Below, in pieces: positions 32,912 through 42,102 of a stretch of 45,339 nucleotides of DNA. The translations under genes and the position numbers were made by a program. Below the pieces are notes generated by a model. The model was not told the DNA's origin and ran no database searches. It saw only the letters and a list, made by a program, of their open reading frames with translations. The DNA lies in the NCBI RefSeq assembly GCF_021474425.1, contig NZ_JAKEIP010000047.1:1-45339 (forward strand). Direction: 5' to 3'. Every line of letters starts with the position of its first letter. The first letter of the stretch is position 1. The stretch is from Streptomyces muensis. GTDB lineage: Bacteria > Actinomycetota > Actinomycetes > Streptomycetales > Streptomycetaceae.

Positions 32912-34537
32912 TCAGCCGGCCCGCCACACATCGAGTGCGGTGAGGGCCACGTGGAGTTCGGTGCGCTGGTCGCCCGATTCGAGGTCACGGGAGAGGAGGC
33001 GCTCGATGGTGCGCAGGCGTTGGTACATGGTTTCGCGGGAGAGGCCGCCGCGGCGGGCGGCGGTGGTCTTGTTGCCGGCCGCGTCGAGGTAGTGGCGCAG
33101 GGTCGTCAGCAGGTCGGTGCCGTGTTGGGTGTCGTGGTCGATGAGGCGCCGGAGCTGCCGTTCGGTGTACTCCTGGATCCGGGGGTCCTCGCGGAGGGCG
33201 TACAGCAGACGGCGCAGGCCGACGTCGGACAGTTCGTGGAAGGAGCGGTCCGGGGGGAGGGGCTGGCCGGGCGGCGTGGCCTCGGCGACGCGGGCGGCCT
33301 CGCGGAAGGAGCGGGCGGTGTCGGTGAGGTCTGTGACCTCCGAGCCGACAGTCACCACTGCGCCCGGGGCCAGGCCCAGTACTGTGCCGGACAGGCGTTC
33401 GAGGACGGGGCGCCAGGTCTGGGAGGGGCGCAGAGCCAGCAGGATGCCGAGGCGGTCGGGGGCCAGCTCGCCGACCAGGGCCGGCACGCCCGCCGTACTG
33501 AGCTCCTGCATCAGACGGGACTCGGTCTCGGCTCCCGCCTGCCCCGCCCGCAATTCCACCAGCGCGGCGACGAAGAGGCTTCGATCGGTCGGCAGGCCCA
33601 GTGCGGTGCAGCGGGCGCGGGCGTCCTGCGCGGAGCGATGGCGCTGTTCGACGAGGTCGAGCAGGGCGTTCCGGTGCGCGGTGCGTTCCCACGGGACGGG
33701 GTGGATGAGGCGCGCGACGGTCAGTGCCATCGCGGTCCGCTCCAGCAGAGTGATGTCCTCCGGCCCGAACGCCGGTCCGTCGGTGCGCGCCGGGAGCATG
33801 GCCACACGACCCCAGCGCTCGCCCTGGTACTCGACGGGGGCGGTGAGCCAGCCCTCCGGGCCGCGCGTCGCCGTGGTGTCGCCGGGCCCGGTCGCCCTGG
33901 AGCGCTGCTCCCAGTCGGCGAGTGCCTCCTCGACGGTGAGCCCGGACGGTTCGCAGATCAGGGCCTGGTGCACCAGGTTCTCCAGGACGACCGTGCGCCC
34001 GCTCATCTCCGCCGCCGCCCGCACCACGTCCTCCGGCCCCGCGCCGCGCAGGGTCAGGGTGGTGAACGCCTCGTGGATGCGCTGCGTGCGGCGCATCGCC
34101 TCCGTCTGGTTGCCCAGCAGGAGCGCGTGCACGACCTGTGTGACCTCAAGGAAGTTGACGTCCTCGGCCAGGGTGACGAGGGGCAGGCCGCGGCGGCGGC
34201 AGGCGTCGACGAGCGCGTCCGGCGGTCGGTGGTAGCGGCGTACGAGTTCGATGACCAGGGCCGCGGCTCCGATGTCGGCGAGTTCGTCGACGTACCGGCG
34301 GACGGCGGCCGTGTCCTGCGGCAGGGGCATTCCGGTGGTGAGGACGAGTTCGCCGCCCTTGAGGAACGACGCGGGGTCGGTCAGCTCGGTGATGTGGACC
34401 CACCGGACCGGTCGGTCCAGGCCCGGTACGCCGGTGACGACCCGGGGCCGTCCGGCGGCCAGGACGGGAAGCGCGAGGACATCGGCCACGGTGAGCGGAC
34501 GGGTGGGCCCCTGGTCGGCCGGATGATCGTCGGTCAC
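32912..34537 (-). CDS. PucR-family transcriptional regulator
   Basis: A 541-residue regulator. The N-terminal purine-catabolism (PucR) domain spans about residues 12-125 (LTVADVLALPVLAAGRPRVV, VRWVHITELTDPASFLKGGE, VTLAEDVNFLEVTQ). A central GGDEF-like/GAF-type region follows. The C-terminal HTH_30 domain is at about 480-535: TLRHYLDAAGNKTTAARRGG then LSRETMYQRLRTIERLL. PucR-type activators respond to nitrogenous metabolites and often control GABA, purine or amino-acid use. The GTG at 34537 follows GGAGAG; the frame continues upstream but through the divergent promoter. It is divergent from the gabT operon with 260 bp between, so it is the prime candidate regulator of that operon. Confidence 0.9.
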   Translation of the reverse strand: MTDDHPADQGPTRPLTVADVLALPVLAAGRPRVVTGVPGLDRPVRWVHITELTDPASFLKGGELVLTTGMPLPQDTAAVRRYVDELADIGAAALVIELVRRYHRPPDALVDACRRRGLPLVTLAEDVNFLEVTQVVHALLLGNQTEAMRRTQRIHEAFTTLTLRGAGPEDVVRAAAEMSGRTVVLENLVHQALICEPSGLTVEEALADWEQRSRATGPGDTTATRGPEGWLTAPVEYQGERWGRVAMLPARTDGPAFGPEDITLLERTAMALTVARLIHPVPWERTAHRNALLDLVEQRHRSAQDARARCTALGLPTDRSLFVAALVELRAGQAGAETESRLMQELSTAGVPALVGELAPDRLGILLALRPSQTWRPVLERLSGTVLGLAPGAVVTVGSEVTDLTDTARSFREAARVAEATPPGQPLPPDRSFHELSDVGLRRLLYALREDPRIQEYTERQLRRLIDHDTQHGTDLLTTLRHYLDAAGNKTTAARRGGLSRETMYQRLRTIERLLSRDLESGDQRTELHVALTALDVWRAG

Positions 34538-34797
34538 GTTCTCTCCACGGGAGTCCCTGCTCGAACTCGGTCCGGAGCTCGGGGGAGTGCCCGGCCACTG
34601 TGCCAAGCGTCTCTGACCTGCGCAAGAGCGGCCCGTGAGCGATCGGCACCCGTGGTGGCCCCGATCAGGCTGACACAACGTCCGGATGTCGCGTCCCGGC
34701 CGGACAGATCGCGCGTTGGAGCACCCCTCGCCCGTGGGGATGCTCGGAAGACCGCAGCAGACCGCAGCAGACCGAACACCGAGGCCGGGAGACGAAC
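34538..34797. promoter_or_regulatory. pucR/gabT divergent promoter region
   Basis: No gene. It contains two exact tandem copies of ACCGCAGCAG (34751-34770) followed by a third partial copy, just upstream of the gabT ribosome binding site (GGGAG). The 10-bp step equals one helical turn, so the repeats could be phased contacts for PucR; that is inference. Confidence 0.45.
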
Positions 34798-36066
34798 ATG
34801 ACCGCACTGTCGCCGCACCTTCGCCAGGCCACGCCCGTGGTGGCGGCCCGGGGCGAGGGCGTCCACCTCTTCGACCATGACGGCCGCCGCTACCTCGACT
34901 TCACCGCCGGCATCGGCGTCACCAGCACCGGGCACTGTCACCCCAAGGTGGTCGCGGCGGCGCAGGAGCAGGTCGGCACGCTGATCCACGGCCAGTACAC
35001 GACGGTCATGCACGAGCCGCTGCGCCGCCTGGTCGACAAGCTCGGCGAGGTGCTGCCGGCCGGCCTGGACAGCCTGTTCTTCACCAACTCCGGCAGCGAG
35101 GCGGTGGAGGCCGCGCTGCGGCTGGCCCGCCAGGCCACCGGTCGGCCCAACGTCATCGTCTGTCACGGCGGCTTCCACGGCCGTACGGTCGCCGCCGCCT
35201 CGATGACGACCTCCGGCACCCGCTTCCGCTCCGGCTTCTCCCCGCTGATGAGCGGTGTCGTCGTCACCCCCTTCCCGTCCGCCTACCGCTACGGCTGGGA
35301 CGAGGAGACCGCGACCCGCTTCGCGCTGAAGGAGCTGGACTACACCCTCCAGACGATCTCCTCGCCCGCCGACACGGCCGCGATCATCGTCGAGCCGGTC
35401 CTGGGCGAGGGCGGCTACGTCCCCGCGAACCGCGCCTTCATGGAAGGCCTGCGCGAGCGCGCGGACCGCCACGGCATCCTCCTCATCCACGACGAGGTGC
35501 AGACCGGCGTCGGCCGCACCGGCCGCTTCTGGGGCCACGACCACTTCGGTGTCACACCCGACATCCTCGTCACCGCCAAGGGCCTGGCCAGCGGCTTCCC
35601 GCTGTCCGGCATCGCCGCCTCCGAGGAGCTGATGACCAAGGCGTGGCCCGGCTCGCAGGGCGGCACGTACGGCGCCAACGCCGTCGCCTGCGCCGCGGCC
35701 TGCGCCACCCTCGACGTCGTACGCGACGAGAAGCTCGTCGAGAACGCCGAGGCGATGGGCAAGCGGCTGCGGCAGGGCCTGGAGGCGGTGGCCGACCGGA
35801 CGCCGGGCATCGGCGACGTGCGCGGCCTCGGCCTCATGCTGGCCACCGAGTTCGTCACCGAGGACGGCAGCCCCGACCCCGAGACAGCCGCCCGCGTCCA
35901 GCGCGCCGCCGTCGACGAGGGCCTGCTCCTCCTGCTGTGCGGCGCCTGGAACCAGGTCGTACGCATGATCCCGGCGCTCGTCATCGACGAGACGGCGGTG
36001 GACGAGGGCCTCCAGGCATGGGCGACCGCGGTCGAGGTCGGAACATCGGGAGCGGCACGGCGATGA
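34798..36066 (+). CDS. Class III omega-aminotransferase (GabT-like)
   Basis: A 422-residue PLP enzyme that would move the terminal amino group of GABA, 5-aminovalerate or a similar omega-amino acid to a 2-keto acid, giving a semialdehyde. Family marks are FFTNSGSEAVEAALRLAR (phosphate-binding), GGFHGRTVAAASMT, IVEPVLGEGGYVPAN, LIHDEVQTGVGRTG (Asp for the PLP pyridine N) and ILVTAKGLASGFPLSG (Schiff-base Lys). Length and motif spacing are normal. The ATG at 34798 follows GGGAGACGAAC. Its stop overlaps the next start (ATGA). The downstream GabD-like dehydrogenase makes a GABA-to-succinate or aminovalerate-to-glutarate route the simplest reading. Confidence 0.9.
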   Translation: MTALSPHLRQATPVVAARGEGVHLFDHDGRRYLDFTAGIGVTSTGHCHPKVVAAAQEQVGTLIHGQYTTVMHEPLRRLVDKLGEVLPAGLDSLFFTNSGSEAVEAALRLARQATGRPNVIVCHGGFHGRTVAAASMTTSGTRFRSGFSPLMSGVVVTPFPSAYRYGWDEETATRFALKELDYTLQTISSPADTAAIIVEPVLGEGGYVPANRAFMEGLRERADRHGILLIHDEVQTGVGRTGRFWGHDHFGVTPDILVTAKGLASGFPLSGIAASEELMTKAWPGSQGGTYGANAVACAAACATLDVVRDEKLVENAEAMGKRLRQGLEAVADRTPGIGDVRGLGLMLATEFVTEDGSPDPETAARVQRAAVDEGLLLLLCGAWNQVVRMIPALVIDETAVDEGLQAWATAVEVGTSGAARR

Positions 36067-38966
36067 CGGACACCACCACGGCCCTGGAGCCGCTGGTCGC
36101 GCGGCTCGCCGAGACCGCTTCCGGCCTGCGGGTGGAGACCGGCCCGGGCTCCACCGGTCTCTACGCCTACGACGCCTCCAACTACCGGGTCCCGCCGAGG
36201 GCCGTGGTCTTTCCCCGCAGCGCCGACGACGTCGTCGCGGTGCTGCGGGCCTGCCGCGAGACAGGCATCCCGGTCACCGCGCGCGGCGGCGGCACCAGCA
36301 TGGCGGGCAACGCCGTCGGACCCGGCGTGGTGCTGGACTTCTCCCGGTACATGAACCGGATCCTGGACATCGACCCGGTGACCCTCACCGCGCGCGTCGA
36401 GGCCGGAGTGATCCTGGACGCGCTGCGGTCGGCGACCGCCCTGCACGGGCTCACCTTCGGCCCTGACCCCTCCTCGCACAGCCGCTGCACCATCGGCGGC
36501 ATGATCGGCAACGACGCGTGCGGCAACCGGTCCGTGCGGCACGGGCGCACCAGCGGGCACATAGAGGCGCTGGAGATCGTGACGGCCGACGGCGTGCGGG
36601 CCGTCGCCGACCGGACCGGCCTGCGGGCCGCCGACCCAGAGGACAGGGACGCCGTCCAGCGTGTCGCAGGTCTGGAAGCGGATCTGCGCCGCCTGATCGA
36701 CGCCAACCTTGCGTTGCTCCGCACCGAACTGGGCCGGATACCGCGCCAGGTCTCCGGCTACCAGCTGCACCACCTGCTGCCCGAGCACGGCTTCGACATG
36801 GCCCGAGCGCTGGTGGGCACCGAGGGCTCCTGTGCGGTCGTCACCGCCGCGACGGTCCGCCTGGTGGCGACCGCACAGGCTTCCACCCTCCTCACCCTCG
36901 GCTACGACGACGTGGTCGACGCCGCCGAGGACGTCCCCGAGATCCTGCGCTGGAACCCCACCGCCGTGGAGGGCATGGACGAGGCGATCGTCGCCACCAT
37001 GCGTGCCCGGCGCGGTCCGGACTCCGTCACCGGGCTGCCCGAAGGGCGGGCTTGGTTGTACGTCGAGCTCGACGGCGACGACCAGGACGCGGTCGACGCC
37101 CGTGCCACCGAACTGCTGGGCGTACTCAAGGCCCGGGGCCGGATGACCGGTGGGCGCGTCGTGCACAGCCCGGCCGAGCGCCGCTCGCTGTGGCGGGTCC
37201 GCGAGGACGGGGCAGGGCTCGCCGCCCGACTCGTCGACGGCGGGGAGTCCTGGCCCGGCTGGGAGGACGCGGCCGTCGCACCCGAGGACCTGGCCGCCTA
37301 CCTGCGCGACTTCCGCAAGCTGCTGACCGCGCACAGCCTGACCGGCGTGCTGTACGGGCACTTCGGCGCGGGCTGCGTCCACGTGCGCATCGACTTCGAC
37401 CTCGCCACGGACGCGGGCCGGACTGCCACCCGCCGGTTCCTCTCCGAAGCCGCCGCCCTGGTCGTCGAGCACGGCGGAACCCTGTCGGGCGAACACGGCG
37501 ACGGGCGGGCCCGCGGCGAACTGCTGGAGGTCATGTACAGCCACCGCATGATCCAGGCGTTCGCCGCCTTCAAGGAGATCTTCGACCCCGAGGGGCTGCT
37601 CAACCCGGGCGTCATCGTGGCCCCGGCCCGCCTCGACGCCGACCTCGCCCTGCATACACCCTCGGACGTGCTGCCCGTCGAGAGCCTCTTCTCCTTCCCG
37701 CACGACGAGGACGGCTTCGCGGGAGCGGTACGCCGCTGTGTCGGTGTCGGCCGCTGCCGCAGCGACGCCGGCGGTGTGATGTGTCCCAGCTACCGGGCCA
37801 CGGGGGAGGAGAACGACTCCACGCGCGGCCGGGCCCGCCTGCTCCAGGAGATGGTGCGGGGCGGAACCGTCCAGGACGGCTGGCGCTCCACCGAGGTGCG
37901 TGACGCCCTCGACCTGTGCCTGTCCTGCAAGGCCTGCTCCAGCGACTGTCCGGTCGGCGTCGACATGGCCACGTACAAGGCGGAGTTCCTGCACCAGCAC
38001 TACAAGGGCAGGGTCAGACCCCGCTCCCACTACTCCCTGGGCTGGCTGCCCCTGACGTCCAAGCTCGTCGGATACGCGGCCCGCCCGGTGAACGCGCTCC
38101 TGCGCGGACCCGTCGGGAAGCTGCTCGCACGCCTCGGCGGCGTGACCACGAAACGCAACATCCCCGCCTTCGCCTCCCGGCACGCGCTGCGCCGGGCCCT
38201 GCGCACGGCGAGGACCGGCGAACCGGCGAAGACACTGCTCTTCGTGGACAGTTTCACCCGCGCCTTCCGTCCCGAGGTGGCCGGGGCGGCGAGCCGCGTA
38301 CTCGCCGACGCCGGCATCCCCTGCACGGCCGAGGACGATCTGTGCTGTGGCCTGACCTGGGTGAGCACCGGACAGCTGTCCCGGGCGCGCCGCATCATGG
38401 CCCGCACGGTCGCCCGCCTGGACAACGGCGACGACCGGCCCATCGTCGTGGCCGAACCCAGCTGCGCCGCGGCGCTCAAGCGTGACGTGCCCGAACTCCT
38501 CGGCACCGACGCCGCCCGGCGTGTCGCGGCCCGCGTCCACACCCTCACCGGAGCCCTGACCGACCTCGCCGCACCCGGCTGGGCGCCCCCGGAGCTGCCG
38601 GACAACGTCGTGCTGCAGACCCACTGCCACGAGTACGCCACCTTCAAGGGCCGCCACCCCCGCGACCTGCTCGGCCGCCTCGGCGTACGGAAGGTCGACG
38701 AGGCCGAGGGCTGCTGCGGACTGGCCGGCAACTTCGGCTTCGAGGAACAGCACTACGACACCTCGATGGCCGTCGCCGACCTGGCCCTGAAGCCGCGCCT
38801 CGACGACATGGACCCCCGCACAGCGGCCGTCGTCGTGGCCGACGGCTTCAGCTGCGCCACCCAGATCGACCACCTCGCCGGAGACCGGGGCATCCGCGCC
38901 CTGCACCTCGCGGAACTGCTCGACCCCGCCGCCGACCGGCCCGGACAACCAGGAGAGAACTCATGA
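36063..38966 (+). CDS. Fused FAD-linked and Fe-S 2-hydroxyacid dehydrogenase (GlcD-GlcF / YdiJ-like)
   Basis: A 967-residue fusion. The N-terminal FAD_binding_4 domain (about 40-240) has PVTARGGGTSMAGNAVGPGV. An FAD-oxidase C-terminal domain follows to about 530, with GHFGAGCVHVRIDFD and SGEHGDGRARGELL. Then come two [4Fe-4S] motifs, CVGVGRC...MCP and CLSCKACSSDCP (about 560-640), and two CCG domains with DLCCGLTW and EGCCGLAGNFGFE. This layout is that of D-lactate, glycolate or D-2-hydroxyglutarate dehydrogenases that feed electrons to a quinone or ferredoxin acceptor at the membrane. The 4-bp overlaps with gabT and gabD imply stoichiometric expression. In this setting a D-2-hydroxyglutarate or gamma-hydroxybutyrate substrate is attractive but unproven. 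Confidence 0.88.
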   Translation: MTDTTTALEPLVARLAETASGLRVETGPGSTGLYAYDASNYRVPPRAVVFPRSADDVVAVLRACRETGIPVTARGGGTSMAGNAVGPGVVLDFSRYMNRILDIDPVTLTARVEAGVILDALRSATALHGLTFGPDPSSHSRCTIGGMIGNDACGNRSVRHGRTSGHIEALEIVTADGVRAVADRTGLRAADPEDRDAVQRVAGLEADLRRLIDANLALLRTELGRIPRQVSGYQLHHLLPEHGFDMARALVGTEGSCAVVTAATVRLVATAQASTLLTLGYDDVVDAAEDVPEILRWNPTAVEGMDEAIVATMRARRGPDSVTGLPEGRAWLYVELDGDDQDAVDARATELLGVLKARGRMTGGRVVHSPAERRSLWRVREDGAGLAARLVDGGESWPGWEDAAVAPEDLAAYLRDFRKLLTAHSLTGVLYGHFGAGCVHVRIDFDLATDAGRTATRRFLSEAAALVVEHGGTLSGEHGDGRARGELLEVMYSHRMIQAFAAFKEIFDPEGLLNPGVIVAPARLDADLALHTPSDVLPVESLFSFPHDEDGFAGAVRRCVGVGRCRSDAGGVMCPSYRATGEENDSTRGRARLLQEMVRGGTVQDGWRSTEVRDALDLCLSCKACSSDCPVGVDMATYKAEFLHQHYKGRVRPRSHYSLGWLPLTSKLVGYAARPVNALLRGPVGKLLARLGGVTTKRNIPAFASRHALRRALRTARTGEPAKTLLFVDSFTRAFRPEVAGAASRVLADAGIPCTAEDDLCCGLTWVSTGQLSRARRIMARTVARLDNGDDRPIVVAEPSCAAALKRDVPELLGTDAARRVAARVHTLTGALTDLAAPGWAPPELPDNVVLQTHCHEYATFKGRHPRDLLGRLGVRKVDEAEGCCGLAGNFGFEEQHYDTSMAVADLALKPRLDDMDPRTAAVVVADGFSCATQIDHLAGDRGIRALHLAELLDPAADRPGQPGENS

Positions 38967-40402
38967 CCGACACACCCACGCAGTTGTTCATCGGCGGTGC
39001 CTGGGTGGACGCCGCGGACGGCGCCACCATGCCCGTCGACGACCCTGCGACCGGCGAGGTCCTCTGCCACGTGGCCGACGCGGGTCCGAAGGACGCCAAG
39101 CTGGCCGAGGAAGCGGCCGTGCAGGCGCAGGCAGAGTGGGCGCGTACGGCGCCCCGGGTGCGCAGCGAGATCCTGCGCCGCGCCTACGAGATCATCCTCG
39201 AACGCACCGACGAGCTCGCCCACCTGATGACGTCCGAGATGGGCAAGCCGCTGGCCGAGGCCAGGGGAGAAGTGGCGTACGCGGCGGAGTTCTTCCGGTG
39301 GTTCTCCGAGGAGGCCGTCCGTATCGACGGTGGCCTCGCCACCTTGCCGGACGGCCGCAACCGCATGCTGCTCTCTCGCCGCCCGGTCGGCCCCTGCCTG
39401 CTCATCACCCCGTGGAACTTCCCGCTGGCCATGGGCACCCGCAAGATCGGCCCGGCCGTCGCGGCCGGCTGCACGATGGTGCTCAAGCCGGCCCCGCAGA
39501 CCCCTCTCTCCAGCCTGGCTCTCGCCGCGATCCTCAAGGAGGCCGGGCTGCCGGACGGCGTGCTGAACGTCGTCACCACCTCCCGTGCGGGGGAGGTGTG
39601 CGAACCGCTCCTGCGCGGCGGGCGGATTCGCAAGCTCTCCTTCACCGGCTCCACGGCGGTCGGGCAGCTGCTCCTCGCCCAGAGCGCGGAGGCGGTCGTA
39701 CGGACCTCGATGGAGCTGGGTGGCAACGCGCCGTTCATCGTCTTCGAGGACGCCGACCTGGACAAGGCCGTGGACGGCGCGATGGTCGCCAAGATGCGCA
39801 ACATGGGCGAGGCCTGCACGGCCGCGAACCGCTTCTTCGTGCACCGGTCGGTGGCGGAGGAGTTCGGGCGGCGGCTTGCCGAGCGGATGGGCGAGCTCGT
39901 CGTCGGTCCGGGCACCCGGGAGGGCGTCGACGTCGGCCCCCTGATCGACAGGAGGGGGCGCGCCAAGGTGGAGGAGCTGGTCGCCGACGCGGTGGAACGC
40001 GGGGCTCGGGTGCTCGTGGGCGGCCGTACACCCGAAGGCTCCGGCTGCTTCTACCCGCCGACCGTGCTGGCCGACGTCGATGCCGGCAGCCGCCTGATGG
40101 ACACGGAGATCTTCGGCCCTGTCGCAGCGATCCTCACCTTCGACGACGAGGACGAGGTGATCCGCCGGGCCAACGACACCCCCTGGGGCCTGGTCGGCTA
40201 CCTCTTCACCGAGGGCCTCGACCGTGCCCTGCGGGTGAGCGAGCGGCTGGAGGTGGGCATGGTGGGGCTGAACACGGGCCTCGTGTCCAACCCGGCCGCG
40301 CCCTTCGGCGGCGTCAAGCAGTCGGGGCTGGGCCGCGAGGGCGGCCGGGTGGGGATCGACGAGTTCCTGGAGTACCAGTACCTCGCGGTGGCTGTGAGCT
40401 GA
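38963..40402 (+). CDS. NAD(P)-dependent succinate-semialdehyde dehydrogenase (GabD-like)
   Basis: A 479-residue aldehyde dehydrogenase, intact unlike the one at 25.9 kb. Seen: EMGKPLAEARGEVAYAAEFF, LLITPWNFPLAMGTRKIGPA, FTGSTAVGQLL (coenzyme), MELGGNAPFIVFEDAD (catalytic Glu), MGEACTAANRFFVH (catalytic Cys), EIFGPVAAILTF and PFGGVKQSGLGREGG. The motifs are closest to succinate- or glutarate-semialdehyde dehydrogenases, so it should oxidise the product of the GabT-like enzyme two genes upstream. The ATG at 38963 overlaps the previous stop (ATGA) and has AGGAGAG just upstream. A strong hairpin follows 47 bp past the stop. Confidence 0.9.
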   Translation: MTDTPTQLFIGGAWVDAADGATMPVDDPATGEVLCHVADAGPKDAKLAEEAAVQAQAEWARTAPRVRSEILRRAYEIILERTDELAHLMTSEMGKPLAEARGEVAYAAEFFRWFSEEAVRIDGGLATLPDGRNRMLLSRRPVGPCLLITPWNFPLAMGTRKIGPAVAAGCTMVLKPAPQTPLSSLALAAILKEAGLPDGVLNVVTTSRAGEVCEPLLRGGRIRKLSFTGSTAVGQLLLAQSAEAVVRTSMELGGNAPFIVFEDADLDKAVDGAMVAKMRNMGEACTAANRFFVHRSVAEEFGRRLAERMGELVVGPGTREGVDVGPLIDRRGRAKVEELVADAVERGARVLVGGRTPEGSGCFYPPTVLADVDAGSRLMDTEIFGPVAAILTFDDEDEVIRRANDTPWGLVGYLFTEGLDRALRVSERLEVGMVGLNTGLVSNPAAPFGGVKQSGLGREGGRVGIDEFLEYQYLAVAVS

Positions 40403-40448
40403 CGGCGGTCATGCCCTGACCGCGCCGCAGCACGCACCGCGACGGCCT

Positions 40449-40486
40449 CACCCGTGCCCGGTTTTCCACGCCGCCGGGCACGGGTG
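40449..40486 (+). terminator. Terminator after gabD
   Basis: CACCCGTGCCCGG (40449-40461) pairs perfectly with CCGGGCACGGGTG (40474-40486), a 13-bp stem with a 12-nt loop rich in T and C. It closes the gabT-dehydrogenase-gabD operon and separates it from the cupin gene. Confidence 0.75.
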
Positions 40487-40497
40487 TGCGGCCATCG

Positions 40498-40572
40498 ATT
40501 TCTCGAGCCCGACCACCAGTTTCCCGAGTCGGACCATCAATTTCCCGAGCCAGACCATTTAATTTCCCGAGC
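40498..40572 (+). repeat. Four phased 21-22-bp repeats in the cupin gene leader
   Basis: The core TTTCYCGAG starts at 40499, 40520, 40541 and 40563, with GACCAYCA-type spacer sequence in between. The period of 21, 21 and 22 bp is two turns of B-DNA. The array ends 18 bp before the cupin start codon and follows the gabD terminator, so it lies in that gene's promoter or 5' leader. Confidence 0.8.
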
Positions 40573-40589
40573 CCAAGGAAAAGACGAAC

Positions 40590-40943
40590 ATGTCGTTCCT
40601 GAAGACCATCGACACCGATCCTTCCTTCGCGCCGCACCAGTCCGGCCCGCTCCCGGAGCGTCTGGTCTCCGGTGACCCCGCGTTTCTGACCTGGCCCCAG
40701 GACATCGCTCGTGGGGAGATGATTCATACGGGCGTCTGGGAGGCGACGCCCGGCGAGACGCGCTCGATCAAGGGCGAGACCTTCGAGTTCTGCCACATCC
40801 TCGCCGGCGTCGTGGAACTCACGCCGGAAGGCGGCGAGCCGGTGGTCTACAAGGCGGGCGACAGCTTCGTCATGAAGCCGGGCTTCGTCGGTGTCTGGAA
40901 GACGATCGAAACCGTGCGCAAGATCTACGTGATCGTGAAGTGA
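40590..40943 (+). CDS. Cupin protein of the DUF861/EutQ-like type, 117 aa
   Basis: A small single-domain cupin of 117 residues. GEMIHTGVWEATPGETRSIK leads into FEFCHILAGVVELTPEGGEP and AGDSFVMKPGFVGVWKTIET, the DUF861 pattern in which the classic metal-binding His residues are mostly lost, so it may bind a ligand rather than catalyse. Homologues often sit beside amine-oxidase or aldehyde-dehydrogenase genes. The upstream AAGGAAAAGACGAAC supplies the ribosome binding site for ATG 40590. It lies between the gabD operon and the IclR pair, with its own repeat-rich leader, and converges on the first iclR. Confidence 0.82.
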   Translation: MSFLKTIDTDPSFAPHQSGPLPERLVSGDPAFLTWPQDIARGEMIHTGVWEATPGETRSIKGETFEFCHILAGVVELTPEGGEPVVYKAGDSFVMKPGFVGVWKTIETVRKIYVIVK

Positions 40944-40986
40944 TGTCGACGCCTGAGGCCCGACGCCCGCGAAGCCGGGACCGTCG

Positions 40987-41736
40987 TCAGGCCAGGTGCC
41001 GGGCGGTGATCTCCGCCGCCGTCTCGGCGACCAGGCGGCCCAGCTCGGGCAGCCGGCCGGGCTCGAAGCGGGAGTCGGGCAGGGAGACGGCCACGGCGGC
41101 CAGCGGTGTGTCGTCACCGTCGAGCACGGGTGCCGCGATAGCGCAGATGCCGTGCAGGTACTGGTTGTGGTTGACGGCGTAGCCACGCTCTCTCACGCGG
41201 CCGAGCTCCGCGCGCAGCTGGCCCGGGTCGGTGATGGTCTCCTCGCCGTAGCCCTCGAGCGTCTCCGCGGTGACCTCTGCTATCTCGGACTTCCCCAGAT
41301 GGGCCAGGACGGCGTGCCCGGCGGCGGTGGCGTGCAGGGGCGAGGTGTCGCCGATGGCGTGGAAGGTGCGTACGGCGTGGTCGCAGTCGACGCGGTCGAC
41401 GACGACCATGCCTTGCAGGGCGTCGGGCACCGACAGGTGGATGGTCTCGTTCACGGCGTCACGGAGCCGGATCATGGGTTCACGGGCGGCGGCGAACAGG
41501 CTGGAGCCCTGCAGTGCGACGGGGCGTACGGCCAGTACGCGGGCGCCGATCTCCCAGCGGGTGGTGTCCTTGCGGTTCGCCCGCAGCCAGCCCGCCTCGT
41601 TGAGGGTGACCAGGGTGCGCTGCACGGTGGACTTCGGCAGCCCGAAGATTTTCGTCAGCTCCCCGACGGTCACGGGTTGGTGTCGGGCGACTGCCTCCAG
41701 AACCCGCAGTGACCTGGTGACGCTCTTCATTTCCAT
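40987..41736 (-). CDS. IclR-family regulator, copy 1
   Basis: A 249-residue IclR regulator. The N-terminal winged helix (1-70) reads MEMKSVTRSLRVLEAVARHQ, then TKIFGLPKSTVQRTLVTLNE (recognition helix). The C-terminal GAF-like effector domain (about 80-245) contains LQGMVVVDRVDCDHAVRTFH and RERGYAVNHNQYLHGICAIA. The ATG at 41736 has GAGGGGG six bases upstream; a longer frame exists but runs through the promoter. It is the tandem paralogue of the gene at 42103-42855. By eye there are about 11 differences over the first 148 residues, and much more divergence in the last 100, where the ligand pocket lies. Confidence 0.92.
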   Translation of the reverse strand: MEMKSVTRSLRVLEAVARHQPVTVGELTKIFGLPKSTVQRTLVTLNEAGWLRANRKDTTRWEIGARVLAVRPVALQGSSLFAAAREPMIRLRDAVNETIHLSVPDALQGMVVVDRVDCDHAVRTFHAIGDTSPLHATAAGHAVLAHLGKSEIAEVTAETLEGYGEETITDPGQLRAELGRVRERGYAVNHNQYLHGICAIAAPVLDGDDTPLAAVAVSLPDSRFEPGRLPELGRLVAETAAEITARHLA

Positions 41737-41829
41737 TCCATGCCCCCTCAGACCCGTGGATCCCTGGTTCTCACTTCTCGACTCCAGCACGGAGTCACGG
41801 TCATGATCTGTGCCGGATTTCAGCATAGC

Positions 41830-41845
41830 GTGCCACAATGTGGTA
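41830..41845. promoter_or_regulatory. IclR operator, copy 1
   Basis: GTGCCACAATGTGGTA matches the reverse complement of the site before copy 2 (GTGCCACTATGTGGAA) in 14 of 16 bases. The core has the form TNCCAC-N3-GTGGNA. It lies about 95 bp before the copy 1 start. The likeness continues for about 39 bp in all, so the promoter was duplicated with the gene. Confidence 0.7.
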
Positions 41846-41962
41846 CGCAGCTGGAGTTCGGTCGATCGGTGGACCGGCCTTGAGGTGTGCCGGGGTCCCG
41901 ATTCCCCGCGGCGATGGACAGCGGCAGGGCCTTGACCGGGCCTGCCGAGCCGCGTGGTGCGG

Positions 41963-42003
41963 CCGCTCTGCGTCCGGCCTTCCCCCGGCCGGGCGCAGAG
42001 CGG
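41963..42003 (-). terminator. Terminator after IclR copy 2
   Basis: A 17-bp stem (41963-41979 with 41987-42003, one G-T wobble) closed by a 7-nt pyrimidine loop. It sits 100 bp past the copy 2 stop and about 120 bp before the copy 1 operator, so it insulates the two paralogues. Confidence 0.75.
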
Positions 42004-42102
42004 TGGCTGCCGTGACACATGACCGAGGGCCGACCTCGCACGCGTCAGCGCGCCAGGCCGGCCCTCGATGGACGGCTTGCGGTGCGGGTCGTCGTCCGCC
42101 GT

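Noticed and set aside
35415..38948. 1,177-codon open frame on the minus strand
   Set aside because: Antisense shadow of the dehydrogenase genes caused by high third-position GC; no domain sense.
40454..40675. Heptad-like peptide repeat encoded by the 21-bp array
   Set aside because: The frame has no ribosome binding site, starts inside the terminator stem and runs out of frame into the cupin gene; a non-coding role fits better.
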